A stretch of 64,000 nt of DNA. It comes from Cyanoderma ruficeps (Eukaryota > Chordata > Aves > Passeriformes > Timaliidae). A model generated the notes under the pieces. The model saw only the letters and a list, made by a program, of their open reading frames with translations. It was not told where the DNA came from and ran no database searches. Below, piece after piece: positions 45,901 to 59,776 of the stretch. The translations under genes were made by a program, and so were the position numbers. The stretch's first letter is position 1. Every line of letters begins with the position of its first letter. The DNA lies in contig VZDJ01000301.1 of assembly GCA_008694505.1 (NCBI GenBank), positions 2,023,485-2,087,484 of the forward strand, in the 5' to 3' direction.

Positions 45901-48900
45901 ACCACTTGCCCACTGTCCCTCTCTCCAGTGTGACCCATGGAATCAAGGGGGTGGCCAGCATCAGCCTTCTGGTACCAGAGACTCCCATGCCCAAAAGCCA
46001 TCCCAGAAAAGCTGCCCCATTACCGTGCAACTTCCCAGAAGTCACATTGGTGTCAGAGTGTGAGCGCACGTGGCTCTTCTTGAGGATGCCCTGTGTAGCT
46101 GAAGACTGTCCCTCTGAGAAGCTGGACCGGCGCAACAGGCTCAGGCTCCTGCTGCCACCTTCACTTGCCCCCTGCTCCCCCAGGGATGATACAGAGTCCA
46201 GCTTCTGGGAGCTGCTGGAGGAGAAGAGTTTGGAGCTACTGCTCTTGGTGCTGCAGGTGCTGGTGCTGCTGCATGCCCGGCCCCGGCGTCCCAGGTTCCC
46301 AATGGCCAGGTACTCTGGCCCGTCATTAACATCACTCTGTGGATCATCCTGACTCCCTGTCCAAGTATCCTCGCTCTGGCTGGTGGTGCTGGAGCTCATC
46401 TCGCTGGCTGGAGAGAAGGGGTCTTTGGGTGAGGGGTCGTGGAAGCGGGTGACAGAGCTGGGCTGCTCCAGAGGGGACCTGCCCTCGCTGAAGGAGGAGG
46501 ACCGGGTGGACGGGCAGCGCTCCTGGGGCTGGCTGGAGTTGGAGCTGCCACAGGAACTCACTGGTCTCCTGTCTGGACAGAGGCAGGAGCATGATTTCAC
46601 ACACTCTGGCACAAGGAGACAAGGAGACATACCCTGTGGCAGTAAGCTTGTGGCTTCACACTAACACGCCCACCCACCACAGGCAAATCCCTCCCTCCCA
46701 TCATGGGCAGAAGCCTTCCATACCCATTCACCCCAACAAATACATAGGCAGATAAAAAGGTAAAGTCTTTTCTGGGTCTACCCTAAGCTCCCCAGCCTAC
46801 CCTTGCTACCTGAGAGGCCAGAGGAGGCTGGATGTTGGAGGCTGGAGAAAGACCCAAAGCAGCGTTGCTGTGTGCAGGTGGCAGCAGGAACACACGGGGA
46901 TGCAGGGATGGCAGTCAGGCTCTGACTCTTGGTCACTGGAGTTGGATTGTCACTCTTCCTGGTAAGCTGAAGAGAGGTGGCATCATCAGTAAATCAGCAT
47001 CTATGGGGCTACATATCAAAAGAGCAGCAACAGAAAGGGATCAACATGCAAATGCCTAGTCACCAACCACAAACAACGAGGCAGCCCTGGGAATGCGAGG
47101 GTGGGGAGGGAAAAACACGGCAGCACAGAAGGGAAGCAGCTCTTTGTTCACAGGACAGATTCCCACTGGGAAATTACCAGGCTCTCAGTGAAATGATCCA
47201 GGCAGCCCAGTGCTCCCGGCAGATGGCTCTTGTGTCCCTCACCACTGTGATCACACATCTCTCTTGTCCCAGCAGAAGGATCTGATGTGCACAGGGATGG
47301 CAGTGACGTGCCAGCCAGCTGAAAGAACACAGCCTCCATTTAACGAAGCCTCACTAATTGCTCTCCTCTGGGGACTCTGTGCAAAGAAGGCAGCTGCTGT
47401 TTCCCTCCTCTGGAGAGGGGGCAGCTGGCACAGGGCTGCACAGGGGGTCACTGGCATAATGAGCAGGAGTAGGCACTCAGGTGTCTTGGGGCGTTGCCCA
47501 TCCTCTCAAGAGGGTGACTGTCCCTCATGACCAAGCAGCTCTGAATGCCAGCCCTGAAGCCTGGGACTGTTGGAGGGGGCTTTAAAGGTGCCTCTTACAA
47601 TGAACTGGTCCTCGGGCCCTCTACTCAAATCCTTGGTGCAAGCCTGAATCAAGGTGTCCCACTACAGGCTCCACACAGCCATCTCCCTCACCCTGACCCC
47701 TTACAGGTCACACAGGCAGGACAAGGACCAGTTCCTCACTCTCCTCCCCTCTTGGAGCAACTTTTACTAGTTCCAAGTCCAGCTTCTTGTCCAAGAGCTC
47801 CGCATGCCCTGAATGTGACCTTGAGGGAGCAGCCACAGCCAGCTGGCATCTGGGGAGAGCCAGATGTAAAATCTGGGACCTCAACTCACCATGGACGTGT
47901 CGATCTGAGCCAGAAGCCTGGGATTGTTCTGCTCAACAGCTTCCAGGCACTGCAGCATGGCCGTGACGTGGGCGTCACTGAGCAGGAAGGCAGTATCTGG
48001 GGAGAAAAAAAAGCTGCTCAAGGGAGTCCCTTTCACCCACACACTTTGACACACCAGTTACATGCAAACCAACTTTTCTTCTGTCCTCCCTCACTCCCAC
48101 ACAGCTTGGAAATGCCACCAGCTAGATATTTTCCTAGTAACAAGGAAAAGGCCCATTGCTCTTTACCTGTATAGAACTTCCTGATGTACTGCCGGTTCCC
48201 CAGGAGCGGCCTCAGCTGTGCTGACAGGCAGTGGCACTGCAGGCTGTGCTGCAGCCACAGCTGTGCAATGGCCTGGTCCCCTGGGCCCTCGGGGTCACGC
48301 TGGCTGCTCTCCTGCAGGCTGATGAACTGGAAAGGGACGTCAGGCACAGGTTAGGGCAGGCACAGGCAAGAAGGGGAGCAGGGCTTGTTCCACCGCATGG
48401 CTTTGGTCCCTTTGATAACAGTGGCTTTCCCATGCCAGTCACCGTCAGCAGGAAAGAGGGCATGTCCCAGCAGCTTCCCAGCCACCAGGGAGGCAAAAGT
48501 ACCAGGCAGGAACAACGCTTCAAAGGTCAGCCAGTGACCAAAGTCCTCTGACAGCTACCAGCACAATGAATTTCTTGTGCACGCTCTCCCACCCATGAGC
48601 CTTGCACCTAACCTGGAGGGATCCCATGCTCCCAAATCCAACCTGACCCCAGTAGTGACAGTCATTTTCTTGCTGACACATTAACTGGGAAAGGTTATGG
48701 CAAAGCCTGAGCTGCTGCAGCTTGCAGAGCTGGAGTTACACCCCCATTCCTCCAGCAGCAGGCTGAACACAGGGACCACCAGTGGCCAGCACCCATCCAC
48801 AGCAGGAACCATGGAGATCAGTACAGGGCAGCCGAGGACCAGGAACATCTACATATGCCAGTGGTTGGCACAAGTCAGGATTAGGAGAATAAATGCATGG

Positions 48901-51900
48901 TGAAGTCACAAGCCAGAAAGGGGACAGCCCAGACCCTTAGAGATCTGCACAGACACATGAATTGCCCCTGCACACACACAAGCACTGCTTGTGCCAGTTC
49001 CCTTGGTGACGCCTGCTGCACCCAGCGCAGCAGAACTGGAGACTGGCCTGGGAGAAATAAGCAGCCAATTGTCTCAGCCCAAGCCACACTCAGCTCCCAG
49101 GACATGGCTTGTACCCAAAAACATGGCTGTGTCAGCCTCCACAAGCCATGGAGCCACTTTACCCACAACAGCCCAGGCACCACTGTCCCATGGGTGAGGG
49201 TCCAGCCCAGCTGCCCTCTCCCCTCCCAGTGGGCACACAAGGCCACCCCACCAGAACCCACCTTCTCCAGGTGATGAGCAGAGCCCGGACTCAGCCAGCG
49301 AATGTCCTTCACAAACTGCCAGTAATCCTTCTGTCTGCAGCACACCTGCCCAGGACAGGCACAGTCAGGAACCACCTCCCAAGTGCCAGTTAAATGAGCA
49401 CATCCCCATTAGTCCCTTGCTGCCATGAGAGGCCATGCTGTTTGCCTCAGCTTTATTCAAACAATGAGGGTTTTTTTTAGTTATTCTTCTCATTAGAGAG
49501 GAACTGCAACAGAGTTTCTGTTTTCCTCTCTACCCTATTGGTTGTAAACACAGACCCAAAAAGTGTCTCTTCACCAAAAAGCTGATTATTTTTACTTCCA
49601 TCCCTATTTCCTCTTTCGCAAGTGACAGAGGAATGGCTTCTGTTTTGGTGGTTTATTTGGTTTGGCAGGGGAGTAGTTTGTTTTATAAGACTAGAAAACC
49701 AACACGGCAATTTCAGTTTTCTAGAATGAATTCTGTTTTCTGGACAAACAAAATCAATTCTGAAGTCTGAAAACCTCTTACCCTAGTTTTCTTAATGTGT
49801 ACGTATGGATTTTTTCACCTTTTTTTTTAATTCCCAACTGTAGGCAAGAAAGTTGCCAAGAAAATAAAAAGTAAATGGAAATGTTTTGCTGGAGCAATTA
49901 TGAGACAACTGCTGTTTGAAAGCTGTATTTTTATGGGCCTCTTTTTGCAACTCCTATTGCTTGATTAGTGCCACACGTGTCTGATCAGAGGAGACATTCC
50001 TGAGTGGAAGAGCTGTCTTTGCCTATAGTAAAAACACTGAGGAAGGTAACACACCATTCTGCTTTGCAGGTCTGGCATGAACTGCTACCAACAGACAGAT
50101 GGGTATAAAGCATTTAAACCTCAATTCCTAAAGCCTGTGAATAGCAGGTCTGTCAGAAGGGAACACTGCACTCCTCACATGGAAAACGCAGCTCCTCTCT
50201 CTGTTGATCTCCCAGAGAAGGTCCCTGATTCATGCAGTTGGGGACTAACAGGAACAGAAGAGCACCTCAACTAATGCTGTCTGCAAACACAATAAATCCA
50301 GGGAGCAAAGCTCCCTGCTTGGACAACATGCCAGTCTGGCTCTTCCTGGAGGTTTATTAGCTTGGGTGCAGCACGGCATAAGTGCAGGTTTCCTGATCTG
50401 GGACCCAGCTGGCCTGTGCAAGCTGCCTGGGGCTCTTCTGTGTCGTTCTCTTCTCTCTGGGTGGCAGAGCCACTGATGGGAAGCCTGTCCCCAGGGAAGC
50501 CCTGCAGCCTTGTTTCAGCTTTCCACTGTAAATTAATTGTGCTGGTAATTGCAAGCTGAAGGAGAGATCTTCAAGCCTTCGCACACAAGTGGGAAAGAGA
50601 AATTCTTCCAGGCAGCCATGGAAAGGGGGAAGGCTGGGTGAGCAACTGCAGGCACAACAAGAGCCTGGAAAGAGTGATCCCATTCACGCAGAGCGTGGGG
50701 TTGGCTGCCAGCTCCTGTTACTAACACAGCTAACCAGAAACAGTAAAGATGCGAGGTTTCTCTTGCCAGGCCTTGCTGGGGACTTGTCCAAGTGCAGATG
50801 ATATGGGGCTGACTCACTGCAAATGCAATTTAATCGCTTGGCTGCAGCAGAAAGAAAGGAGAGAGGGGCTGGCCTCAGCATGGGAGGCACAAGTACTTAG
50901 AAAAACCATATTGAAAGTAGGTGAGATAAAATGAACGTGCACCCACGTCCCTCTGACAACCACAGGCAAGCTCAGTCCCTGCTTGGATCACCTCCCACCC
51001 TGTTAAATGCACTGTTCCCACTCTGCTATGAGCACAGAAGTGAGCAGTAGCACCTGCTTGTGACAGGCACTGAGGCTGTGACAAACAGACAGTCGTGCTG
51101 GCAGGACAGAGCCATACCTTGTCATGGATGAGCCCATGGTAGAGGATGCTGTGCATGTCTCTGCAGAGCCGCTCCAGGCCGCCATACTTGGACCAGACAT
51201 TCGGGTTGCTTATGGACACCAAACCTTCCACTGTGGTCTTCAAGTTGCCAAGGAGCTTCCAGTGCTCCTTCCTGCAGAGGAACACAGCCAGATATATCAG
51301 AGATACAGCAAGAGGAGCTTCACAACAGGAACAGAGTATTGCACTCTCTCAAAGGAAACTCTGTCCGGGCTGAAACCTTTGGTGGTCCAGAAGCTAGCAA
51401 AGGTGAGCTGAAGAGCTTTGCACATCCCTGTGGTCTCCCACACATGGTTTGTGGACAACAGGCCATATTGTAATGATTCTTCTGACAAGTGGTAGCCACC
51501 ACCAGAAGACAGACAGAACAGACTGATGGCTCCTGCAATGTACTACATGCCCTGTCTGGCAAAAAAGCTGGGGATTAACTTTCTAGCAGGCTCTTACTTC
51601 AGTGACATGTTCTCTCTAAGAGAGCAGCAGCCCCTCAGGAGCACGGCAGCTGTGTGAAAGGGTGTGAGGGTTGGCACATCAAGCAGACCCTGTGTTTACA
51701 GAGCAGCACTCCCTGAACAGTGCACATCACACCGAGAGCTCCAGCCCTGTCAGGATGCAGAGCTGCTCCTCTCCCAGGGAGGTGACACTTCATCTGCATC
51801 TCCAGCTGTACAGCTGCCCTCTGGGCCCTGACCTGCTGTAGGCACAACTTGGAAAAAAAATATCATGTTAGAGATTAGCAAACTGCTGCTGAACTCTAGA

Positions 51901-54900
51901 GTATACACAACAGTTCATCAGTATCATCCCCTTTGGCTGCCCTGCATACAGCAAGAAATCACCATTATCTACCACAAAACAGGAGCAATAGTGCAGAGAG
52001 GTAACATCATCTGACTATGCAAAAACAGCTTTGGGGAAGGAAGTTTTGGATGACTGAGGTTCCCACTTGACAATGTTTCCACATTAACAGCAGCTGTCAA
52101 AAACACATATTCAAACAGGAGACACTCTCTCAGAAGAACAGGAATGTTGCAAGGTACAGTTAGGAATGTAAATAACAAAAAAAAAAAAAAAATTGTCTCT
52201 GCGGGGTTTGTAACAAAGCACCCTAATTGACACCTTAGAGTGAAAGTTCAGCTTTTCAACTGGAAAGAAACAAGATGGTGTTTCAGAGGTTAGTCTCTGC
52301 CACAGCCAAAACCAAACTGGATTTCCAAAACACAACAAAAAATGATGGAAAAAAACCCCTTAAAATAAATAACACTATTTAAAACTGCTCTCATTCTCAT
52401 CCCTTGGGGATCAAAGTGTGGGCCACATACTTCTGGTAATTAAAACAAAGCTCTTCTCACCAATATTCTCTTTTTGAGACTTGCTCACTACTGCCAAACT
52501 GATTAGTTGAACAAGGAGATCATTAATTATTGGCTCTATTTCAAGCTGCCCATTCATTTTCCTTCCTCATCAGGGAAATACCACCACTTTCAGTGCCCAC
52601 CTAAGCTTAAATCACACAGAAGCCAACCCATCCCACCAGCAAAGCCTGTCACCCTCACAGCACCAGAGCTCTAAACCAGACCTGCAGTGCATGTGGCAGC
52701 TTGTGTATGTTTATGTTGCACTCAGACTAATAGGCACAGGGCTTTATCTCAGAAGAGACTGAAGAGAAATGCACAAATATAAATCAAAGACAGCTTTCTG
52801 AAGGAGATAGAGCTTGGGCAGACACAAAAAAATGATCCAGCTCTGCTGAATTTATGGGCTTCTCCCATCCCTGCCCTGAGCGATGCAGATATTCATTGTC
52901 TGTGGATGCCCAGAGAGGAATTGGCAGTCCCTGGTCAAAGAACACCTGCAGCCACTGAGCTCAAAACATCAGCAGCTCCTCCCTAAGATACTTCTAACAC
53001 TCAAGAGTTAGGAAATGCAAGTGAAAGCTCAGCCGTGCCACTGATATTCCAAGTCAGTGAGTCAGGGGAACTCCCTCACATGTTATTTCATGCTATAAAA
53101 AGCAGGTGATGCACACAAGGATGTGAGGGTGGCACACGCAGAGATGTGCCTTTCCAAATGAATGGTCTTATTAAAGGACTTGTGCATCTCAAGAGGTAAG
53201 AAGCCAGGATCTATGGCTCTTTCCTAGCACAGGGAAACTAAGGGTAAGCAATCCTTGAACAAAATAAACTCAAAATGTTAAAACACTGAACACAGAAGCA
53301 CATAGAGAATAAGCCACATAATTAAAGCACCTTTGCAGAGATGATCTTGAACCCACCAAAACTGAATTAAAGCCTGGTAGGACAGTAAGTATCCTATGAA
53401 ACTTGTTGGCCTAAAGCAGGTCACAAGTTGGACACACAAATCCTTTCTGACACCCAAACCCCAGCTGTTTCTGGGCTGGAACACGCCAAAAAGCACTCAG
53501 CGACAGAAGGCTGAAGAAATGATGACCCATATAGTTGGCTGCAGGTGGCAGGAAAATTGAGAGAGCACAGCTAACCACATTTCAGCTTTGACTGGACTCT
53601 GGGGTAACCCTGAAAGAGCAGCAGGGTTTGCTCCCCTCCCACTGAGAGCCTGGGCTTCAGCTGCCAGGAGGGATGGAGAAAGCCCAAGTTCCCTTTTCTG
53701 CTCTCTCAGAGCATTACTAGGAAATCTGCTGTTTTTTCCTGAACAAGGAGAATTCTCCTCTGCCAGTGCTCTAGAAAGCCAAGCCTGGCATTGGGTAAGG
53801 CCAATTCATATTACATTAAGAAAACACCCCAATTTACAATAAGGGCAAAGTGAGTAATACCCCAGAGGGTATTACAGAACAAGACCAGAGCTTCCCCTGC
53901 AAGAATCACATATGCTTTTGCTCTCCTGATCTAGCAGAGCTTGGTTCCCCCAGCCAGAGGGGCCTAGGGTGCTTGCAGGGGCTGTGGAGCAGTAGTGAGA
54001 TCTCAGCTGCATCCCTTTCCTCCCTTAAAAACAACCTCTGATCCAGCCTCCAATTTTAACCACCAGTTCCACAAACTTGGCACTGGTTCTTTACCACAAC
54101 AAACTCCATCTTCAAGTACAGCAACATCAACCTGCCACCGAGAACTGTCCCAAACATAACTGAACCTTTTGCATTGGAGTGGTAAAAGACAGAATCCAGC
54201 TTTGTTGCAAAAAATGGCTTAATGCTGCCACTACTGACAACAGGGAATGCTGCTTGCTCTTCCAAGGCCTTCTCAGCCCCTCCATGCCAGCAAGGGTAGG
54301 AACTTCTTTTGGTCCAAGTCAGCAAATGTGACTCACAGCAGAGGCAGGGAGCCATGCTGCTGACTTCTTCATTTAAAATAAAACCAAAGCCTGATTACTT
54401 TCTGAAACAGAATCACACAGGTAGCCAGTGTTCAAAAATGAAAAATGAAAATGAAGCTCATCTTTCTTGCCAGAAACATCACCTGCTGTGTATCTCCTGT
54501 GCTCTGCAGGAGGCACCCAGCAATGGCTGCTTGAATCCTGACCTCCACCTGGAAGACTCTCTTGATCCTTCTTAGAACACTAAAGAGGTTGGGCTAAGGA
54601 TGCTAAGGTTATGGAGGGACTTCTGACAAATCTCCAAGGACACTCATTCCTGTCTTGGCTGTCAGTTCCTCCTGCAGAAACCAAAGATGCCACATAACCT
54701 GCCCTGCACAGAGCCTGCTCCCGCCTCGTTGTCCCCAGATCTCCCAGACAACCAGCAGCCCCTTTCCTGGACTCCCCCGCCTGCTCCTCCTCCAGCAGGC
54801 TCAGCACTGCTGGGAAAAGGGATTAAAGAAAGCCAGGCTTCGTGCAATTCATCTGCAGTCACAGGGAGTGGCTGACGAGGCAGAGGAAGCCAGAAGAGCT

Positions 54901-57438
54901 CTGCCAGCCCAGCAGGGATGGGCAGGAATAGCTGAGCAGGCTGGCTGGAAAAAGGACACGCAGGGTAACTTGCATCCATGCCAAAAGCTGGCACTGATGT
55001 AAAATGGGGGCACAACCACAAAAGGTGGCCCCAGCAAACACAGCCCAGAGGTGCTGCTTGCTGACGCATTCTTGCTCTGCACTGGCAAATGATGAGGGAA
55101 GAAAATAGAGATTAAAGGTGTTTTTTAACCTTCCCATGGCAGATAGCTTTACCTGCTCATCTGGCTAAATGTCTCACAAGCAGATGACCACAACCTGTGG
55201 ATCCAGGGTACTGTCCCTTTGGCTTCAAACTGCACAGGACCTGCCTGTGAGAAGCACGCAGGCAGCAAGAGGCAATGACAGGCAGAGCAGATTCCCACAG
55301 CAGCCCACCTCCCTGAGAGCAGCTGCTCACATCCCTCCATTGCTCACAGCACAGGCTCCCTTTAGGAACCTTCTCCTCAGGCCCTGTTGTCCCTGAGGGT
55401 CTTTTTGGTGCCAGAGACAAAGGTGGCAGCTTTTTTCTAACCTGCCCAGCTGACCACTGGCCCATTTGCTCCCCCTAGGACTGCTGTGTCCTCTGCACCA
55501 CCCCAAGTGCCCTGCTGTCTGCCCAGCAGGACAGCACTAACCCTCCTGCTCCAAGGACAACGTCCTCCCTGGACACTGGCATCACTGCCCTGCCATTTGA
55601 TGCATTTCAGACCTGCTGCTAGGAGGAAAAATCCAGCACAAGAGCCTCATTTTCCTCTCCTGTGCTGGCAGAAGGATGGACTTCAGCAAAACAACTTTTG
55701 CCTCTGCATTTTCTATAATCCTCAGGAATATGGATCTAGTGATCTCTGTCTTACCACTATCGGTAACTGCCACAATCCAGTGTGAAATGGCACCTCACTG
55801 GGAATAAAAATGCTAACCACATCACACAAAGGACAAGGCAGTGTAAGGCTCATGTGGGATCCTCCCCAAGGCATCTGTGCCAGCTGGGAGAACAAGCAGG
55901 CTCCTGCGTGTGCCAGCACTGGTGGGGGACGATGCCCTCCTTGTCCCTGGGGGAGTGCTGGAGGTGGCACCACCCCAGCCCTATTAGTCACACGATGGCA
56001 GAGTCTGGTAGCGCAGGACTTGTGCTTGCAAAGGCAAGAAAATGCACAAACGTGAGCCTGGAAAGCAGTGAAATGCAGTCAATTCCTTCTACCTTTTGGA
56101 ACCTGCTGTGTCTGAAACATTAGGAAAGAGGGAAAACAACTCGAACCATGCAAATCAGAAGGCACCCCAAACCTGTGCTATAGCTTTAAAAGCACTGGTA
56201 GCATTTTCCCAGCTGATATGGCAAACAGGAATAGAGCGACTGGCTGAACCCCTCAGATAAGGAATGCCTCTCTCCCATATCAAGTTTCAGCTGCTCCTTG
56301 CTCCCCAGCCAACACTTCCAATTTCCATCCAACATTCATCCTGTATTTGTGAGCACCAGGGCAAAACCAACGCACATGTAAAAACCTGAAGTAAATAGGA
56401 CTCGGCATCAAAACACCTCCAGGAAACAGCCTCCGCTGCTCATAAATGCTAACAAGAAAAACCAGGCCTGAAGCACATATGAAGACCAGGGAGCCGAGGT
56501 CACCATGCTCACCACCAGCTATGCACCGTCGCAGGGCCTCGCCTTCAGGAACAAAGAGACAAAGAAATTTCTATTCAGCACCTAGAAGAAGGGACACAGA
56601 CGACTTCCAGGAAGGGCAGGAGACAGAGCAGCAAGCTGCAGAGCCACTGAAATGGTGGCAGTGTGGCGTTAGGGCGGGGTGGTTTCGCCCTTAAGCTCAA
56701 GGAGTGTGAAGTAAAAGCCTGGCACCTGCTGTGTTGGCCATGGCTGATGGGAGACAGAGTGGGGCAAAGCATCACACACGGAGGATAAACATCCGCGGCT
56801 GTCACTGCCCCTCCAGTGGCCAAGACTCCTCCCCAGGCCATGGAGTGGAGCGATGTGCTGGCCCCGGGTGGGTAATGGCTCTCACAGCCCGGCCCACTGT
56901 GTCTTCCTCCCACGAGGGACCGAGCCGGGGGCAGTGTCACGCTTTGCAAGCAGTGATCCCACCCACGAGGGGTCTGTTCATTCCCTGCTCGTCCCCAAGT
57001 AGCCTCACACTTGTGCCCTGGCGCTGGCTGTGCACACACTCCCACATACCCACGCAGGACGTGAGCTCTCCAGGAGCATCCCCTGCGCATCCCTACTGCT
57101 GCCCAGGCACCACACGCCTGCTGGCACTGCTGCCGCCCGCGTTCCTTCACGCACATCCCGCGCCGCGTCCCAGATACACTAACACACACACGCGCGCGCG
57201 AGTGTGTGTCACCCCACGCGTGCACACGCAGGACGCTGCCGCCCCCAGGCGCACACACGCCGCCCCACAGCCCGGCACCGCCGCTGCGCACCGCACCCGC
57301 GCCCCGTGTCACGCCTCCAACGGGCGCCCACGCGGGCCGTGCCCCCGGGACACTCACACCCGCCCCCTCCCAGCGCGTGTCCCGCCGCGCGCGGCCCCAC
57401 CTGCTCTCCGCGTACCCCGCGTGGGGCCCGATCTCCAT
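33922..57438 (-). CDS. RUBCN: Rubicon, RUN-domain Beclin-1-interacting autophagy regulator
   Basis: Rubicon binds the Beclin-1/UVRAG/VPS34 complex and Rab7 on late endosomes, restrains autophagosome maturation and promotes LC3-associated phagocytosis (family knowledge). The 21 coding exons run: 57438-57401, 51271-51118, 49345-49262, 48326-48167, 47996-47890, 46966-46810, 46572-46024, 43574-43479, 43305-43190, 42698-42497, 42121-42035, 41238-41164, 38477-38417, 37901-37769, 37425-37280, 36960-36896, 36366-36128, 35730-35669, 35483-35330, 34947-34854, 34085-33922. This gives about 980 residues (human 972). The RUN domain lies about residues 20-180 ([37 protein letters not shown]). Middle Ser-rich regions follow (RRSSFSEGQ). 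A coiled-coil has the acidic [17 protein letters not shown]. The C-terminal Rubicon-homology zinc region has [43 protein letters not shown] and CPRC. Start ATG 57438 matches the family N-terminus; an in-frame ATG at 57522 is an alternative. The junction 42497/42121 could equally be 42493/42117. Confidence 0.95.
38478..41163 (-). other. RUBCN intron 12 (about 2.7 kb)
   Basis: No coding or recognisable repeat element was seen. Confidence 0.5.
41101..41141. repeat. imperfect CA/CG dinucleotide microsatellite
   Basis: An interrupted (CA)n run with a CGCGCG section lies about 20 bp beyond the donor of the 75-nt RUBCN exon (41238-41164). Confidence 0.85.
41164..41238 (-). other. RUBCN: 75-nt symmetric (cassette-type) exon of RUBCN
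   Basis: This codes 25 residues ([23 protein letters not shown]) between an AG acceptor and a GTACC donor. It is phase 1 on both sides, so skipping keeps the frame and directly joins EIR to DADIKRN. As I recall it, the common human protein joins here without this segment, so inclusion is probably alternative. Confidence 0.7.
43575..46023 (-). other. RUBCN intron 7 (about 2.4 kb)
   Basis: No exon-like coding or named repeat was seen. A short A/T run sits around 45331-45345. Confidence 0.5.
49390..50040. other. AT-rich part of RUBCN intron 2
   Basis: Locally AT-rich, T-tract-containing sequence in an otherwise GC-balanced intron. Nothing codes for a recognisable product. Confidence 0.4.
51272..57400 (-). 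other. RUBCN intron 1 (about 6.1 kb)
   Basis: The largest intron of the gene. It contains a poly-A run (52180-52193) and AT-rich sequence (52180-52520, 53270-53400). No exon or identifiable transposon was supported. Confidence 0.5.
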
Positions 57439-57620
57439 CCCGGGCGCGCGCGGCCCCGCCGCCGCCACCGCGACACCGTCACGCGGGAGGGGCGAGCGCC
57501 CGCCCCGCCCCGCCGCACCCACGGACTACAGCTCCCGGCGTGCTCCGCACCTCCCCGGCGCACCCAGCGCCGCGGCGGACTACAGCTCCTAGCGTGCACC
57601 GCGGCGTTCGGGCGCCATGA
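57120..57620. promoter_or_regulatory. CpG island at the RUBCN start
   Basis: Very CpG-dense sequence that includes coding exon 1 (57438-57401) and the 5' flank, with a CG/CA alternating run at 57181-57205. A related element (CTACAGCTCC, GCGTGCNCCG) occurs twice, near 57526 and 57581. No TATA box was seen, as expected of a housekeeping promoter. Confidence 0.75.
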
Positions 57621-59570
57621 CGGGCGGTCCGCTGTAGCCTCCCCCGGCCTGGAGCTTTCGGTGTGCCCCCGACTTCACAGCGCTGGTAAAAACCGCAATG
57701 ATTGCTGAGATAACCCTCACCAAATCCTGCCTTGGACGTGATGAAGAAAATGCGGTGGCAAGGGGAAAAAAACCAAACAAACAACGTGTCGCTGAGGGAC
57801 AGGTCATGCACGGATCACACCTGCAGAGACAGAGGGTTCTGTTCTACCGCCCGCTGTAAGGAGGATGTGAAAAATACAGCAGAATAAGATGTGCCTTCCA
57901 CCCAAATGCAGTGAAATGAAACTTCAAAAAGGAAAAAGTGATGCTGCTGTCTTTCAACCGAGAATAGTCAATGACAAATTATTATTGGAGATAAAACCTA
58001 GATATGTCTCTTGAGTTGTCTGATGCCTCAGAAACCAAAGCCAGGCATCTGTACAATGGAAATTCCCTATAACTGTTACTTGAAATGATGATTATATGCA
58101 GCATACATGAAAAAGCATCCCTTGACCTGACATTTTCTATGTGGTTTATTTTACCAGTACAGTGCTTCTGCAGCACATGGGGGCACACAGTTCTATACTG
58201 CTGTTTTCGATAACAACAATAATAACATATTTTTCAGAAGGTGCTTAATGAAAAGATCAGGACTCCTCATGCATCATAATTGTCTACAAGTGTGGAACAA
58301 CTTCCATCAGTCATCAGGCAGAAATTTCCTTTCATAGAGCCTCCTGCACTGATTGAAAACCCTGCCTGTACATGGCATGTTAGGTCTCAGGGCATCAGAC
58401 TGTGTTGACTCTCACAGTAAACATATTGGAGGAAATCAAGTCATCCGGACTATTGAGATTGTTAATGATCATGTCTGGTGAAATGGAGCATGCAGATAAA
58501 GCTAACAGATCTAATTTACCTCCTCCATCAGGAACTGCAAGATTCTTCTAGCTCCCCAAGTTAGAAATAGCCTGGATGTTGCACAGCAGCAACTTTTTAA
58601 ATTTCTTTGAGAAAAAAATTCTCCATTTCCCCTGCTTCATTATGTTGTTTTGCATACGTTAATTATAGTCATTGTTACTTAACTATTGTCAATGCCCACA
58701 TCAATTTAAAGAGCATATTAAAAAAATCAATAAAAAGCTTGTGTCACACACGTACACGTGAGCTCCTGGGTCTGCACTGACATTAAACTGGACATTAATC
58801 CTCCAGTGTAACATTTAAGGAGTGCCAATAGAGGTCAACAATTGTAAAGGTATGTTATATATATCTATAAATACGGAAATCAAAGCAGGTGTAATATTCC
58901 ACAGCTCTTGGACTAGACAGTCCCCTCTGGCTTTAAATCTTTGAGTACACTTAGCATTTGGATCCTTTGGGTGTTGTTTCTGCTTGGTAATTTTAACACT
59001 TCATTCCAGGAATTTCTGCATGTTCAGCAGGTGAAATCTACTCTGCAATTCCTCCTACTGAAACCGCAGAGGTTACTGGGCAGACAAGCCATGAGGTCTC
59101 ATTTTTGAGAGGAGACAACTGGTGCTCAGAAAAGGTGTGGGAAAAGCCCGGGAAAGAACCAGCCCCAAAATTTACTACAACCTGTGGGTGCTTTAGACAC
59201 ACAGTGTTACACGGCACAGCTGAGTCATACTGGACTTTATACAGTTAAAATACTGGTTCTTTGTAGCTCTCAGTGCCACGTGGGAGCTTTGTCACTTGGA
59301 TGGATGCTGACACACTCCCGAGAGCCACACAGCAAACCAAGAGCTGATGTTTGCATGGTTGCCTTCGTGATCCCCAGCCATTCTGAACACAGAAAATACT
59401 CTTCAGGATCACAACTTGTGCCTGGTTTTTTGTTGTGCTGAGCAGCAGACAGCTGGCATCCTGTTTGTATAATAAACACAACTCATGGATGTGGTAAAAT
59501 CTGGATTTTGTCTGATTTCCACTTGTCAAGAGGACAGGTAGCATCTGCCACCTTTGCAGTTCATGTGTTT
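57621..59570. other. intergenic sequence upstream of RUBCN
   Basis: AT-rich non-coding sequence with no supported exon. TATATATATC-type sequence occurs near 58855-58870. Confidence 0.5.
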
Positions 59571-59593
59571 GTTTGGAGTAAACAGAGCATTTG

Positions 59594-59599
59594 TTTATT
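59594..59599 (-). terminator. AATAAA downstream of the orphan exon
   Basis: TTTATT on the plus strand, about 180 bp after the stop at 59777. It is consistent with a short 3' UTR for the minus-strand exon next to it. Confidence 0.4.
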
Positions 59600-59776
59600 A
59601 GTGTGACGCAGTCCCCAGATGGAGCTGGACCCTACAGCCTCATGGGAATTTGACATAATGCTTTTTTAAAAATGCATTTTTGGCACCTCTATTTTTAGTA
59701 GCTCTTGGTAATCTGGCAACAGCATATTTGCTTTAGAAGCATAGCCTGATTATAAGAACCTCCTACTCGTCATCAA

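Noticed and set aside
56575..57708. Overlapping 315- and 325-codon frames at the RUBCN CpG island
   Set aside because: GC-driven open frames. Only the 38-nt RUBCN exon within them fits a family protein and splice phase.
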